64,000 bases of DNA from Chamaea fasciata (GCA_029207755.1 JARCOQ010000003.1:95806646-95870645), one strand, 5' to 3'; shown: positions 25,401 through 38,103, counted from the stretch's first letter. A program made the numbers and translations. Notes: a model not told the origin generated them from the sequence alone.

Positions 25401-28400
25401 TTATCTTCCAGCAATTCCCAGAAAAAATGAAAACAATGGGCAAGGAGGAAGGGCACACAGAAACCTTACTCCTATTTTGCCATATCAAACAAGCTTGATC
25501 AAGCAGAGGTATTTTCATATATCATACTGCTGAAATCTGCCTTACCATTGTCAGAACAGAAAAGAAACATATATGGGGAGATTCTTTCACTGTCATACTC
25601 TGTCACCCTTAGAGCTGTCACTTGGAAGCTGCAAGTTCTTATGTCCCTTGGCCAGTTCAAACTGATGTATCTCAACTGACTCCTCTTTGTAATAGTAACG
25701 TATGTGAAGATACTTAATATTACAATTCTCAGAAGCAACAGATAAACTATGTGTAACTGAATTAAATGCAAAAGAAAATCTGTGTTAGTGCTATACTGAT
25801 TTTTGTAGCAAATATATAAGAAATGCTCTTCTCAGCATTTTTGTAGCACATCATATAAGCTAATGCTAAAATATCATTCTGAACTTGAAAATTACTGTTA
25901 TGTATACTCAGTTGCAGTGATTTACATCACAGAAAGTACTGCTCCAAATAAACTTACGGTTGCTTTGTACAGTACTCAAAGACTTGCCTGAAATGGAAAT
26001 AATTTATATTTTAGTGACATTTGACAAAAAAATAGAAGTCTAAATAATGTTTACAAACTGGCCTACACTTAGGACTATAGTTACAGGATGATACATCCTG
26101 AAAGGAAAAACAGTATTTACAGCTAGTTATTCATTGCCCTTCAATTACTTTGTTGTTATAAATACTGACTCATCAAAGACTAAAACTATACATGACTATT
26201 CACACACTAATTGTTCTTAAGTGTAAACAGAAAAGATAACTCTCCTGTAAGGCTGACATTTGTCTGCACAAACAACTGGAAAACACTGGAGAAAAATCAC
26301 TATGTTCCTACTGATCAAATTTTTTTTGCAAATTATTTGTGAACAAATTAGAGAACTAAATTAATCCCAAAATGCATTTACAGTCAAATCTAACCATGGA
26401 TATTATTAATGCATGTTAAAGCAATTTATGGTTTCAGACTACCTTTCAGATGACCTTACCCCAGTAACCCTCTCTTCTTTCCTCCTTACATTCACTAGTA
26501 CTGAAAGGTAAGAGAACAGTAACTGCTATCACTAATTAAAGCAGTGCCTCAGATGCAAAGGTGGGGTATCCCACCTTTGGAGACAGACAAGGCCAACAGC
26601 TACAGAACATAAACACAACATAGAACCTCCAGTAGCAAAGAGTCAAGAAATCAGAATATGCTTATGAACAAATGCATTACGAGGACAAAGCCTCAGTGTC
26701 CTCTGATGTTGGTATACAAGACTTCACATGGGTCATGGAATATTCGTAGGCCAAATTCCTACAACAGACTGACTTCCAATACCGTCAAAAGCAGAAAACT
26801 AAGCTGATGTATCAGCTATAGTGGGAAGTGCATATCGGAGACCTGAACTAGCTTGTTAGGAGAGTGAATGTAAAGCATTCTTGAATGGAATAGTTATCGG
26901 TAGATGCAGATACACCAACAGGTGTACAACTTGTCCCCAAAGATACAAAAACTATATCCTTACTGAGATATGTTTAGAATCCATTAGCTAATACATTACA
27001 GCATGTTTTACCCCTGTACTGGTAAATTTGTATTGAAAGAGAAATTGAAAATGCTTGACTAGCCAGTAGACCAGGTGTTGAATAAATAATTTATGGATTA
27101 ACAGATATTGCAGCATAAGACAAGCTAAAATTCTATTTAGATACAAAAATATTTTAAGAGCGTAACAGATAGAGGTGTTAGCTTAAAAAAAAATTTAAGA
27201 AAAAAACACAGGAGTCCTAACATTTATAAATGGTGGGAGGAAACTTCTGCCCTTCTATCATCTCTCCTGAATTATGGAACTTCTCTCATTCATTGTATTG
27301 TCCAAGAAATTCAGGTTTCTCAGTGGAAACAGGCAATTGTTGATGATTGTGCTGGATGGAAAATCATAAAACAGGAGCAGATAATGTGGACATACTGTCT
27401 GGTGCCAGAGGAAACAATGGCTTTTGCAATGGGCGCAGAAGATGCAGATCAGGTAAGAAACTCTTCCCTTTACAGTAAAACTGTTTAAGATTTATAGAAA
27501 GAGACAGTGACACAAATATTTTAAAATAGTCCATGGTCTCATGCAATAGGCTGAGCCATGGGTGAGCCACAGTCAGCTCCCTGTCACCTGCCAAAAGGTC
27601 ATCTCACAATCAGTCTGAAAATAAAGCATGAGATGAGGACCTCTCTCCCGTAGGTGTGAAGGATAGAAGGGAATGCAAGAGACATGAGAAATTTAGAGTC
27701 AGTGCTGAGATGCTGAAGACCACATCTGCATTGCCAAGCAAAAGCCACAGAGCAAAGCACAGAGAAGCCAGGAGAGATGGGGAAAGGGAACAAGATGTCT
27801 TAGGGATAAGTCACTGAGGAAGGGGGAGAAGCAGGAGAATAATAGGGCAGAAAAGCATAAACGGATGTCAGAGAAAATTAAATCAGATCTTAACATTCTT
27901 GCTGAGAAAGACGAGATGTGTAAAAAGTGAAAATTAAAATGGGGTGAGAGAAAGATCTATTAAAATAAGCCAAAGCTTTTCAAGTTCAGAGGTAGTGGCA
28001 AGAAGGCCATGAGAGTACCAGCTGAACATTTTCCATCATTTGCAATATTATAACTTCTACTTTAAACCATTAAGGTGATTCTTACCTTTACAGCTGCTGT
28101 GTTAGATACCAGTGTTACCCAAAACCAGTCTGCATAGAGTAATATTTGATCACCATTCCCCAACAGATCCCAGACCATCACCATAATTAAGAGAATAGTA
28201 TTTTCTCTTCACTCAGCAAGGTTCAAAAGCTGTTCACTGCCATATGTCACTGCTCTAGTCCACTGCCTATTGTTTTCATTTCTTTCTTCAGAGTTTATTG
28301 TTTTGCAACAGATTTGAAAAATAGTTAGGAATCTCCAGGGTTTTCTCACCATGTTCTTCTTTGATCCAGGTCTCATTTCCACAAAGGAAATAATTTTCTA

Positions 28401-29940
28401 CATCCAGGTCCTGACTAAGGACACAGAGGCTGAAAAGCTGCTCTTTTTCTACTGGAAGTCCAAGGCAGGTATGGGTTGTTTTGCTACAAACAATGTGAAA
28501 TCCAACACTAGATTCCTCCCTTGGGGCTGAGTTGCCACTCAAATCGCAATAGAAGAGTGGGATTGTTGCAAGAGAAAAAAACTGAGAGCAGAACTGCACC
28601 TCAGAGGGCTGCCGTAATGGACACGGAGGGGTCCCTAACATTCCTGCAAGTGGAATATCAGCTAGGGCTCAGGTATCTGGCTGCACCTCAGCTTTCCAGT
28701 AACAATGAGATGAAACGATGAACTACAGACTTCTGTAGTTCACAGCCTTAAACCTTGGTTATTTTCATGGCTTCAAAGAACAAGAAGTGGCTCTCTGAAA
28801 CCCAAATTCTCAAAAGATTTACATGTCCAAGAACTTTTGAGGTTTTGAACCTGAATGCTTTAAGTGATTACCTAAGGAACACTTAAGATTAGGAGCAGTA
28901 TTTAACACCTGTACTCACAGTACATTAGGGAATCTCTTACATATGACTAAAACCAAGATGTATTTACAAAAGGTTTCATCTTGCTCACATTTAAGACTAC
29001 AAAAACCCCCTATTTTTAGTAAATGACAGCAGCATAACATCCATGAATTTAGGTATGACACTTAGAAAGTCTCCCCTTGTGCTACCAAACTACTTGAGGA
29101 GTATAGCATAAATTTAAAAACTGTCAGCAGTTTAGATTTATTATCCTCTTGTTGTCATTCATTAGTGTTGATAAAGAGTTCTACTACTGAAATGAGGGTA
29201 AGTTAGGCCGTAAAACAACTGTTTAACATCATCACCTTAGACCTCAGATTTTTTTCTGTGTATTTTAAATAATCATCACTACTCTGGATCAAACATTTAT
29301 TGCAGAAACTCAAAGGACTTCTCACCCAACTTCTCCTAGCAGTTAATCAATAAACCTAATTTAAAAAAAAAAAAAAACCTGCAGCCTTCAATCATTCAAT
29401 TGCTCAGGACTTTCAGTAATACAAATTACAAGGAGGAAAGACTCTTGACTTGCCATGATGGAGAAGCCTCAAGAATTATTACAAACTAAGTGCAGATAGT
29501 TTGGCTTGCCAGGCAGACAGCAGCATAACAGTACATCTGAGTCACAGCAGTCATGCATCCTCACGTGCAAAGTCAGTGACAGCCCAAGCAGCTGTGATTG
29601 AAAAATGTCAACAGGATTCCAAACATGTTTGTGTTGGTTCAGGTACAGGGGCAAGTACAAGCACAGCAACAACCGACAGGTATTCACTCCAGCGTGACTG
29701 TGTTACAAGAGCACGGAGAAGCACCAGGGGCTCAGAAACCAACATGGTGAATGTGAGACAGGCACAAACTGTCAGATGGAGAGGAAAATGCGGAAGTACT
29801 AAGGCAGAGGGAAGATTATGCATATCATGGCATATGTTACCTATAATGCAAAGTTTCAGTATGCAATTCTTATTTACAACAAACGAAACAACCTTCATTG
29901 AAATACATGAACTTGTCAATACAAAAGTCATGAATGTTTT
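22500..29940. other. Unique noncoding DNA, 7.4 kb
   Basis: No gene or dated repeat family recognised. It contains A15 runs at 24777-24791 and 29363-29377, a perfect hairpin at 26556-26579, and a short T/G tract near 23339-23356. Open frames at 28288-28641 (minus, 117 codons) and 29501-29956 (plus, 151 codons) are the longest here. Neither has a recognisable domain, and the second is overlapped by a 107-codon frame on the other strand. Confidence 0.5.
26556..26579. repeat. Perfect hairpin, 10-bp arms
   Basis: caaaggtggg at 26556-26565 pairs exactly with cccacctttg at 26570-26579 across the loop gtat. No U-run follows and no known RNA family is evident. Confidence 0.85.
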
Positions 29941-30018
29941 CTTTCTAAAGAACTGATTTATAAATGACAGAGTATATTTCTTTCTAAAGAACTGATTTAT
30001 AAATGACAGGGTATATTT
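29941..30018. repeat. 39-bp tandem duplication
   Basis: The unit starting ctttctaaagaactgattta at 29941 is repeated at 29980 with a single A-to-G difference (gacagagtat against gacagggtat). The near identity suggests a recent duplication. It crosses the end of the 151-codon plus-strand frame (stop at 29954-29956), another sign that this frame is not a conserved gene. Confidence 0.93.
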
Positions 30019-32000
30019 CCATTGTGGAAGCCTTTTTATTTAAAAAACTATTTAAAATGTACATTCATTTTCGTTTAAAATAAACAAAATATGTTGGAAT
30101 GCAAAAAGGTTGTGAAAATAAGAGGATTTAAATAAAACCAAGCATACATTGCTGTCAATAAATATCATGAGGCATGTGAAAATTTTTAAATAGTTGAAAG
30201 GTTAAGGAAATGTAAAAATATGAATGGAAATGAGAAAACCATTTTCCATCTACTTTCCCAAGCAAACAAAAAATTACAAGAAAACATGCAAAAAATTGCA
30301 TTAACAAACTTCAGTAACTTCACTTAATCACAAAATCTAGTCATGAATAGGCTGCTACCATAAGGTAAGACAGGTTGCAGACAGTCCTTTATGTAAAAGC
30401 AAATGTCAAAAGAAAAGCTCTGATATTTAGTTGTGGGCTCCCACTTTTCACATAGGCATTTCCTAAATCCATGTTTGATGAGCTTCCCCAGCTATAAATT
30501 CTGTAAATTCCCTCTGGAGCAGTGCAGAGTGTGCTTCATGAAAATGTCATCCGCCAGCACTGCAATTACTCACACTCCAGCAATCATGTGCACAATGCAG
30601 AATGGGTCGAATTCAGGTGAGAACGAGAACCAGCAATCAAGCCTCTGGAATTGAGAACAAAGCCATTTTCTTTCATTTGCCATCAACACAACCATCAAGG
30701 CCTTAATTACAAGGCAAGTGTCAAGCCTGGCTGCTGAAAGGCTTATTATTATACAGCTCAGCTTCAAATCAGTTTTGTATTGATGAACTGCAAAAATGAG
30801 GAAGCCAGCTTAGCCCCACAAGAAACGAAACAGAGACTAACTGATTATGTGATTGGCAGGGAAAAATAAGGACATATAAAAATACATTTTTAGACAGTGA
30901 AAGAGTGAACAGTACACCTAAAATCTTTCTATAAACATATTTTCTAACTCAATAGCAGATCTGTGTGGTCTGATAATTCAGAAGACACCTTCTTTAGCTG
31001 AGATCATTGTATAATCCACAAAAGACACTGCAGAAAGTCTCTCTTTAGGTCATGCATTCTGTTTTTCAGATATTTGCATTTCTGTTTTTCTGTGAGTGTT
31101 CTCATTGTCCCCTGTACATCTAATTGCTTGTCTTTACCTTGAACAGAGATATTAAGAGAACTGTACACACACTCACAAGCCTTTGCCCAACAATTATCTA
31201 TTCACATTAGATTAGTTGTCTCCATATTGAACAGCAGATGAGAAATCATCATTTAGTTAGCAACAGGATTTATATATGTTGAATCAATTGAATTATCAGT
31301 AAGTACCACACTGTAACCATGAGCCAAATGTCACCTCTTTTACCATTTCTTATATAAGACTTGAAAGCATGAATAGTAATGACCAAACTGTTAGGAGGAG
31401 GCCTGGATCTGGAATTGGCTGTTGATACAATATTACAGTCATGGTAAGTGTTAAACCTTGTTTAGTCATTTGATTTTTTAAACATATATTTTGACCTAGC
31501 TTCTGCATGTCTTACGTAACTAGAGAAACGTGATAGTTCTTGGTCCGCCTTTTTTATATCTAAAATTAATATGCACATGTATAACAGATAGAAGACCACT
31601 TTGGTCACTGAGCATTTTACCATCAATTTTAAGCATTTTACCTGAAACAGTGACCATCCATACATAGCCCTTTCTTTACCCACTTCCCAATCCAGAAGAT
31701 ATACAATTTTCCTCTTGCAACCAATATCCTGAAAATTTCAATAGCTCAGCTTCAGCAAGATACTAAATTTGAAATCAATGAAATGAGAAAATAAACACTG
31801 ACACAAAATAAGACGAAGGGACACAACAGCAGCAGACACATCTCATTTGTCATTCACTTTCATTGGTTATAAGCTGGATTTATTTCCATTGGCTATGGAA
31901 TACAAATCCAGCTTACAATACATACAAAATTAAATATTACAAAGTTAGGAAATAATAGAAAGATTTACCTGCTGAAAAACTTTTGATTTTGGAAATATAA
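30019..32000. other. Unique noncoding DNA, possible conserved block
   Basis: No gene or repeat recognised. The part 30430-30790 has balanced composition, few simple repeats and transcription-factor-like strings (cttaattac, cagctg-like, catttgc), a texture I associate with conserved noncoding enhancers. This is impression, not proof. The remainder is ordinary AT-rich DNA, with an inverted repeat at 31871-31914. Confidence 0.4.
31871..31914. repeat. Inverted repeat, 11-bp arms
   Basis: aagctggattt at 31871-31881 is the exact reverse complement of aaatccagctt at 31904-31914. The 22-base loop contains a smaller ccat/atgg pairing. It could fold as a hairpin or mark a tiny inverted duplication. 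Confidence 0.8.
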
Positions 32001-32074
32001 AGAAAAAAAATAAAAAGGAAAAAACAAAAAAATCCCAACCAACTGAAAAACAAAACAAAAAACCAACAAAACAA
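32001..32074 (-). repeat. A/C-rich tract
   Basis: Long A-runs interrupted mainly by C and a few G or T (aaaaacaaaac, aaccaacaaaacaag). On the minus strand it is the T/G-rich type. The phenylalanine-rich minus-strand frame at 31945-32169 is its translation. Confidence 0.7.
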
Positions 32075-33891
32075 GAGATTAAAAACTGATGATGATTTTT
32101 GGTTTTAAGAGGGAAAAAAGCAGTCAGGCTTCCATGCCATATATTTGAAACATACTCAGATAGTTTCAATAGAGTTTAGGTAATTTTACGGTATCTGTAT
32201 CTTATTTGCATGTTTTGAGATCTAAGTTTTTTAGCACTATTTTTCCATTTCCATTGAAAGACAAAGTACTAAATAGGTAATTCCCATTCTGCCATTAAAA
32301 TGCTCTAAGTATAGCATAGTGTAGACAACTCAAAAAAGCTTTATTACTCTCAATTTTCTTCAGCATTAGTTTTGTTATTTGTAGTTATATAACTTCTTCC
32401 TTCCAAGGAATTTTAAAAGTGCACCTGATTAATTTCTTTCAAGCACCACCCATTTAATTTAGAAAGAGGTCTTTGCCTCTTCTGATAAATTTCTGATTCT
32501 AAATCAAAAGACACATTTTTGTACCACAAATATACATATTGTCTTACTTATAAACAGCTGACAGAACAATGCTATACTTCTTCAGTGTCTAAAAAAAAAA
32601 AAAAAGTAAAATAAGGAAACTTTTAGGCCTATATGTTATTGAATGAACCTGAACACAGAGAACAGCCAAATACCAAGGACTGTCCATGTCACACAATGTG
32701 CTGAAAGAATATGAAATGTACCTAAGTAGAAAGATTACTGAAAAATGTCATCCACGCATATTCTTAAAGAACCCCATGCTTGCATATCCAGATCAGAAGA
32801 TTGATGCATTACATTTGAAATCTAAAAGTGAAAAACATTTAGGCAATTGTTAGAGGAAGCGTTGGTAAGTATGCCGAAAACATCGAAGTTTCTAAACACT
32901 AAAAAAACCAGAACTGGTACCAGTGGCTTATCAGAAGTTTACTGGCATGGTTTGATGTTCCTGATGAGGTTAGACTGCAGTATCTGAAATCCTTGGTTTT
33001 TTAAGGGCAGGGAAAAGGTACTTCCATAACAGCATTTGTTGAAAAGGGAGTTTTGTCCTATGCTCTGTACCCAGATATCTCACCACAGAACTGAACAGGT
33101 TCTAAGAATAAAATGAAAAGTAAAACAGATACTGGTGACAGACCATTCTGTGGAACCCATCTCTGAATGTCCTTTCAAAGCAAACAACTCTCCTAATAAT
33201 ATAAATTATTTACAGAATTAAGTTAGTATTTTTCTAAAGTAAGGCCTTTAAGAAAGTGAATTAAAATTTTCAGATGTAGCCAAATTATTTAGAAATCTCC
33301 ATTATTTTCTTCAAATGAACTTAAGGTCTTACAAAGAGCACAATATAAAATATCCATACACTGAATTGGAGTGATTTCAGAAATACTCCTGTTTTGAGAG
33401 ACTAAAAGGAGAGGACAGTAAGAAAATAAAGGAGCAACATAAAATATTAATATAATGGCATAACTGACATTCTTACATACTCACTATCACATGCCTTGCT
33501 TTTCTGTACAGGTGTGCCTCCTCATTTCAGAGCTCCTATTTTTCCCTCTTTGGCCTCAGGAAACAAGAACAGCGTTTTCTTCAGGAGCAATAGAACCTAC
33601 TCTGTACATATGTTGGAAGAATTATTTGAGACAACTGCTTCCTTGAAGTTCATTTATAAATGTATTTGTAGTCCATGCAATTTAGAGGCCTCTTCTTCAC
33701 ATGTTTGCAGTTAAGCAATTGCCTAAGAACCAAAACCACTACCTTCTGCACTCTGCCAGTACAATACTGGTTGTCTCTGACATCCAACACACAAAACATT
33801 CTTCCAAATAACATTACCTGGTAAAAAAATTTAATTAAATGCCTCCGAAGGTATGTAAGCAGAAGTAGTTCTCCACCTAAACAGCATAGGG

Positions 33892-33923
33892 AACAAAAAC
33901 AAACAAAATAAAAAACCCCAAAC
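33892..33923 (-). repeat. A/C-rich tract
   Basis: acaaaaacaaacaaaataaa followed by accccaaac. Same low-complexity class as the other A/C tracts. Confidence 0.6.
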
Positions 33924-34357
33924 TTCTTTTAACAAAAATTTAGTACCTTTCATATGAATCAACTTCGTTTTAAACTTAGAAGTAAACAGGCATACTTGGG
34001 GTAGGAAGGGAAAGGGAAACCTTCTCTTGTGTAATTTGAGAGTACCACCTACAAAAAAATCCAATGGAATCATACTTGCCCACATTAAAATTGCCACTGT
34101 GGCAGGAAAAAAGAATATTTACATTTAAAAGGACAGTTGCTGTTCTAAAAATAATTTTCACGTATGTGTTGTTTACAAATATTGCAACAGCGTATCCCTA
34201 CAGTTAGGACTGTACCAATATCCACTTGGCAGGCAGTGGGAAATCATACTGAATACTGAGGAATTGCAAGCCAACACCTCTCATGAGCAAACGTCTGCAT
34301 AAACTTGTGTGAGCTACTGACATTTCTAAACTTGAGTTTTATCATCTAATGTACCTG

Positions 34358-34418
34358 AATAAATTTACACAGGAAGTCAGTCACAAGAAAAAAAAAAAAA
34401 AAAAAAAAAAAGAAAAAA
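34358..34418 (+). other. AATAAA followed by A24: possible retrocopy 3' end
   Basis: AATAAA at 34358-34363 is followed 24 bases later by A24 (34388-34411), then g and A6. This spacing is that of a cleaved and polyadenylated mRNA 3' end. No coding sequence is recognised upstream and no flanking duplication was found. Processed retrocopies are scarce in birds, because CR1 does not use poly(A). A plain poly(A) microsatellite with a chance AATAAA is the simpler alternative. Confidence 0.25.
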
Positions 34419-35270
34419 GGGACTTACACTCGTAATTGTTTCTAAAAGTTTTCAAGAATCTATGAGATATACTCTCACCTCATGATATCTTTGATTACAT
34501 AATTTTATAGCTAGACAAGAAGAATTTGAAAATCTGCAAAGGGCTGAAAAAATCTCAATGATTGTTATTTGTGACCTTTAATAGTGGAAGATAATGCAAA
34601 CTGAATAATTATCCATAGCTTTATATGGACATAAAGTAACCATTTCCCCTTATGTTGTCTGAAATCAATATTGGCCAATTTCCCAGCTTTCCAAATTTGT
34701 TATTTCATAGTTTACTATCATCTACTGCCATTGCATACATCTTTCTTCTTTGTTAAATCATTCTCTTGACTCAGAGATCAGAATAAATAGAGCTGCACAG
34801 AAAAAAAAAGTGTGTGAGTTCATGTAAAGTGCAACATAGAGGTTCATGCTTCTCTACACTATCAAGTAAAAAAAATGGGTCAGTTTAAGACTTTGTTTTT
34901 GATGAAAATGTCTTTCTCAGACTTCCAATTTAGGTTATTTGAGGCAGAACCACTGTTACGCTAATCTAAGGCATATCATTTCATATTCCAGCTATACTCA
35001 TGCATTTTCACCTTTGTACTTCTGTAAAAATAAATTCTTTTGCCACTGATTTATTTCAGGAATACACATACTTGCATTTTTTTTTGTTTCTACAGAAAGT
35101 GACACGCTGCTAATTGTAAAAGCCTTTTCTTTGTAAAGCTACCTCTTACAGTAGAGTCCATCCATTGTTCAACCTTTTATTCTTCATCCTCTACAAGGTA
35201 CAGAAAGATCCAAACGGAAAATTAATTAAAAGATAATTGGTTTTGACATCTTTATGATTACAGCATTATC

Positions 35271-35833
35271 AATAGTGTGGCCAGCAGGAGCAGGGAGGTC
35301 ATTCTTCCCCTGTACTGGGCACTGGTCAGGCCACACCTTGGGTGCTGTGTCCAGTTCTGGGTCCCCCAGTTGAGGAAGGACATTGAGACACTTCAGCTAG
35401 TCCAGAGGAGGCAACAAGGCTGGTGAGGGGTTTGGAACACAAGCCCTGTGAGGAACGACTGAGGGAGCTGGGGTTGTTTAGTCTGAAGAAAAGGAGACTC
35501 AGGGGTGACTTTATCACTCTCTACAACTTTCTGAAGGGTGGTTGTAGTCAGGTGGCGGCTGGTCTCTTTCTCCAGGCAGCAACTGACAGAATGAGAGGAC
35601 AGGGTCTTAAGCTGCGCCAAGGGAAATACAGGCTGTATATTAGGAAAAAGTTTTTTAAAGAAAGGGTAATAAAGTATTGGAATGGTCTACCTGGGGAGGT
35701 GGTGGATTCACCATCTCTGGATGTGTTTAAGATAAGACTAGATGTGGCACTCGGTGCCATGGTTGAGTTGAGGTTGGGGTTGGGTTGGACTTGATGATCT
35801 TGGAGGTCTCTTCCAACCGCATGATTCTGTGAT
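35271..35833 (+). mobile_element. CR1 LINE, ORF2 C-terminus and 3' UTR
   Basis: A well-preserved 5'-truncated copy that starts 'gtggccagcaggagcaggg' and ends 'tcttccaaccgcatgattct'. It covers the ORF2 C-terminal region and the complete 3' end, with the attctgtg-type unit. One long frame survives (35423-35794); the upstream part is in another frame. Its quality suggests a younger copy than 4465-4620 or 12813-13102. The style is that of passerine CR1-E or CR1-J groups, but the subfamily is not assigned. Confidence 0.95.
35423..35794 (+). pseudogene. CR1 ORF2 C-terminal remnant
   Basis: About 123 codons are open in one frame. They read a C-terminal CR1 motif series: [67 protein letters not shown]. 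This region lies downstream of the reverse transcriptase domain. The frame begins with GTG only because the upstream ORF2 sequence is shifted into another frame. No catalytic domain is present, so it is a dead fragment. Confidence 0.85.
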
Positions 35834-37454
35834 TTCTTGAATAGAAAAGAACCCACAATTTATTTTTAGGAAAGTCAAACTTGGGATAAATCCAATGGAC
35901 TTAGGAATTTCTGGAATTCTTGTCTCTGAAAGCTTCTTTTTCCTTGATCTTTCCTGTTTGATCCCTGGCTTTGTCAAGCTGCACTGGTCCAAAACAATGG
36001 CAGTTTTGACAGCATATGACTGGAGATAGGAGAGACAACATACAGCTCAAATAGGACATCAGCAGTAAAGTCAGGAACTGGCACCACAAGTGGGCTTTCA
36101 CAGAGGAGAAGGCAAAGGCACAGAAAGGGTGCTCACAGCAGACCTCACCAGAAAGGTGCTGCTCTCTCTGTACAGTGTAGTCTTTCAATTATGCATAGCA
36201 TAATCCCCGAAGACAGAAAATTTTGGTAATCCCTTATGAGGATGATGGACATAACTGGTTTAATCTCTGTCCAAGAAGCAGTGTCAGAAGGATCAACGTT
36301 TTCCAATCAGCAAAGAAACACATTTTCATTGCTTAAAGAACAAAATTTTGTGAAAATTAAATACAGCTGGATTGTTTTTAGGGATAAGAAGCAGGTACCT
36401 TCAATACACAGGAATTGTGAGTACCTCTGTCTGCACAGGGCAATTCTCTCTCTGTCTTTACCATGGCAAATTCAACTTTGTTTTCTTCATCCAATTGTGA
36501 ACACTTGCTAGCAGAATTGACAAATTAATGAGAAAGTCTCTTTTGAGGTACCACCATGCACCACAACATGAGCTACTGCTAAGAAGACTAGTATAGGAGT
36601 CTAGCACATGATGAAGAGCACAGACATAAACTAATGAACTATGAATTTCTATGGAACAGCTTGACATATGAGGCAGATTAGTCTCTGACCAATTCAAAGG
36701 TGTTCTGATTTGAGAAATACTTTTTCTTTGACTTGTTCAACATAAACAGTAATTTCTATCATAAAACTTAGAAGTTACAAGAGCAATTCTCTTTGTAAGT
36801 CATTTCAGTGGTATTAAGTGGCATCTATGCAAAAATGAGATATATACCTCCTTTTGGACAGTGGATATTAGTCCAAGAAGCCTTCTGAAGATACCAACAG
36901 AGAAAAAATACAAAACAAGAGAAGTAAAACCAGTTGTGAACCCTCTGGAGTGACAGCAGTGGATGTTTTAGTCAGGAACACTACCAACGCAACAAACATT
37001 TCTGGCCTATGTCAAGAGTTTACACAGTCACAGGTCAAACTGTATAAAAAAATATGCATTTGGTCAGTTACTCCTTCCAAAACCCCAATTTAAAAATTTC
37101 ATCAATTCAGTTCCTCTGGCTAAATCAGAGGTAATAATTTAGTACTTCTTTGCCTACTGTGATAGGACATCATTCATCACACTACCAGGCTAGGATAGGA
37201 TTACCTGCTGGGAACAACGTGTCAGAGTAATCTTCAGTGTTCTAATACCACACCCTATAGTAGAAACTTTAAGACGTGAAACCTTTGGGAACAATCTCAA
37301 ATCCACTGTAACTCCCTGCAGGGCACAGGGAATCTCTTTCTTTTCTTTTTTTTTCTAAGCAGAGACAGACAATTTCATCAAGAGATATATTTATGAAATA
37401 CCCTGATACCAACATTTCGTTTAATATTTCCTTCTTTTCACAAACTCACTTTTT
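35834..37454. other. Unique noncoding DNA
   Basis: No gene or repeat family recognised between the CR1 copies. Overlapping short frames at 35901-36188 (minus) and 36236-36511 (plus) carry no motif. Confidence 0.55.
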
Positions 37455-37630
37455 ATAGGATTAGAAAATCACAGTTATTCAAGTTTAAAGAGACCTCCCT
37501 TCTCCACTCAGGGTCAATACTGAAGCCAGACAAGGTTGCTCAGGGACTTTTGTTAGCTGAGTCTCGAAAACCATCAAGGATAAACATCTATGGCTTCGAA
37601 GGGCAACCTATACCAGCACTGGTTTCTCCT
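37455..37630 (-). mobile_element. CR1 LINE 3' fragment, old
   Basis: Plus-strand text such as 'gaaaatcacagttattcaag', 'ccactcagggtcaatactga', 'gttgctcaggga', 'tctcgaaaaccatcaaggat' and 'gggcaacc..ccagcact' is the reverse complement of a diverged CR1 3' region. The element's 3' end is on the left. The divergence implies an old insertion. Confidence 0.8.
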
Positions 37631-37849
37631 GTTCATTCTTCTAACATTTTGTACCCACAAAGCTGCAACATGCTTGATTAGCCCTTGATCAAGACTTTGT
37701 TTGCCCACTTCAATAAAGACTTAATGTTTGGGCTTTTTAATATCTAGATTCAAACAACTGATTTCCCATTAAAATCAGGATTTCACAGCAAGACAGAAAC
37801 AATGTAGTTGTAATACACAACTGCCACAATATTATTACCTTTGTTTGTT

Positions 37850-37892
37850 GGGAGAGGTCTTTTCCAACTCAAATGGTTCTATGGTTCTATGA
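37850..37892 (+). mobile_element. CR1 LINE extreme 3' end
   Basis: Only about 43 bases remain: 'gggagaggtcttttccaact' followed by two attctatg-type units (ggttctatggttctatgat). This is the terminal block of CR1. Such a short piece is either an extreme 5' truncation or a remnant. Confidence 0.75.
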
Positions 37893-38072
37893 TATTTTGA
37901 GGAATACAAGTAACTGGAACTTCTTGAACCAGCTAAATAACAAAATCAAGAGTAAGGGAATGAAGTAACTTAATTTATAGCACTCTTATTAAACTTTGTT
38001 TTTACTTCAGACTTAACAGAAAGAAAACATACAGTAGTACTGAAAAGACACTGAACTGACTTCAATTACCTG

Positions 38073-38103
38073 ATTATTATTATGATTATTACTATTACTA
38101 TTA
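38073..38103. repeat. Imperfect (ATT)n microsatellite
   Basis: attattattatgattattac and following actattacta units form about ten imperfect trinucleotide repeats with G and C interruptions. Confidence 0.8.

Larger units (their letters stand above)
32075..35270. other. Unique noncoding DNA, 3.2 kb
   Basis: No gene or dated repeat family recognised. It contains an A15 run at 32591-32605, an A/C tract at 33892-33923, and the AATAAA plus poly(A) arrangement at 34358-34418 described separately. Confidence 0.5.

Noticed and set aside
28288..28641. 117-codon minus-strand frame ending at an AATAAA-containing stop region
   Set aside because: It reads as plausible protein but has no recognised domain or clear acceptor site. 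The AATAAA overlaps the last codons. Not enough to call a gene.
29501..29956. 151-codon plus-strand open frame, the longest outside CR1 apart from a shadow frame
   Set aside because: No domain or signal motif, a 107-codon frame overlaps on the other strand, and its 3' end runs into a recent 39-bp tandem duplication. It looks like chance.
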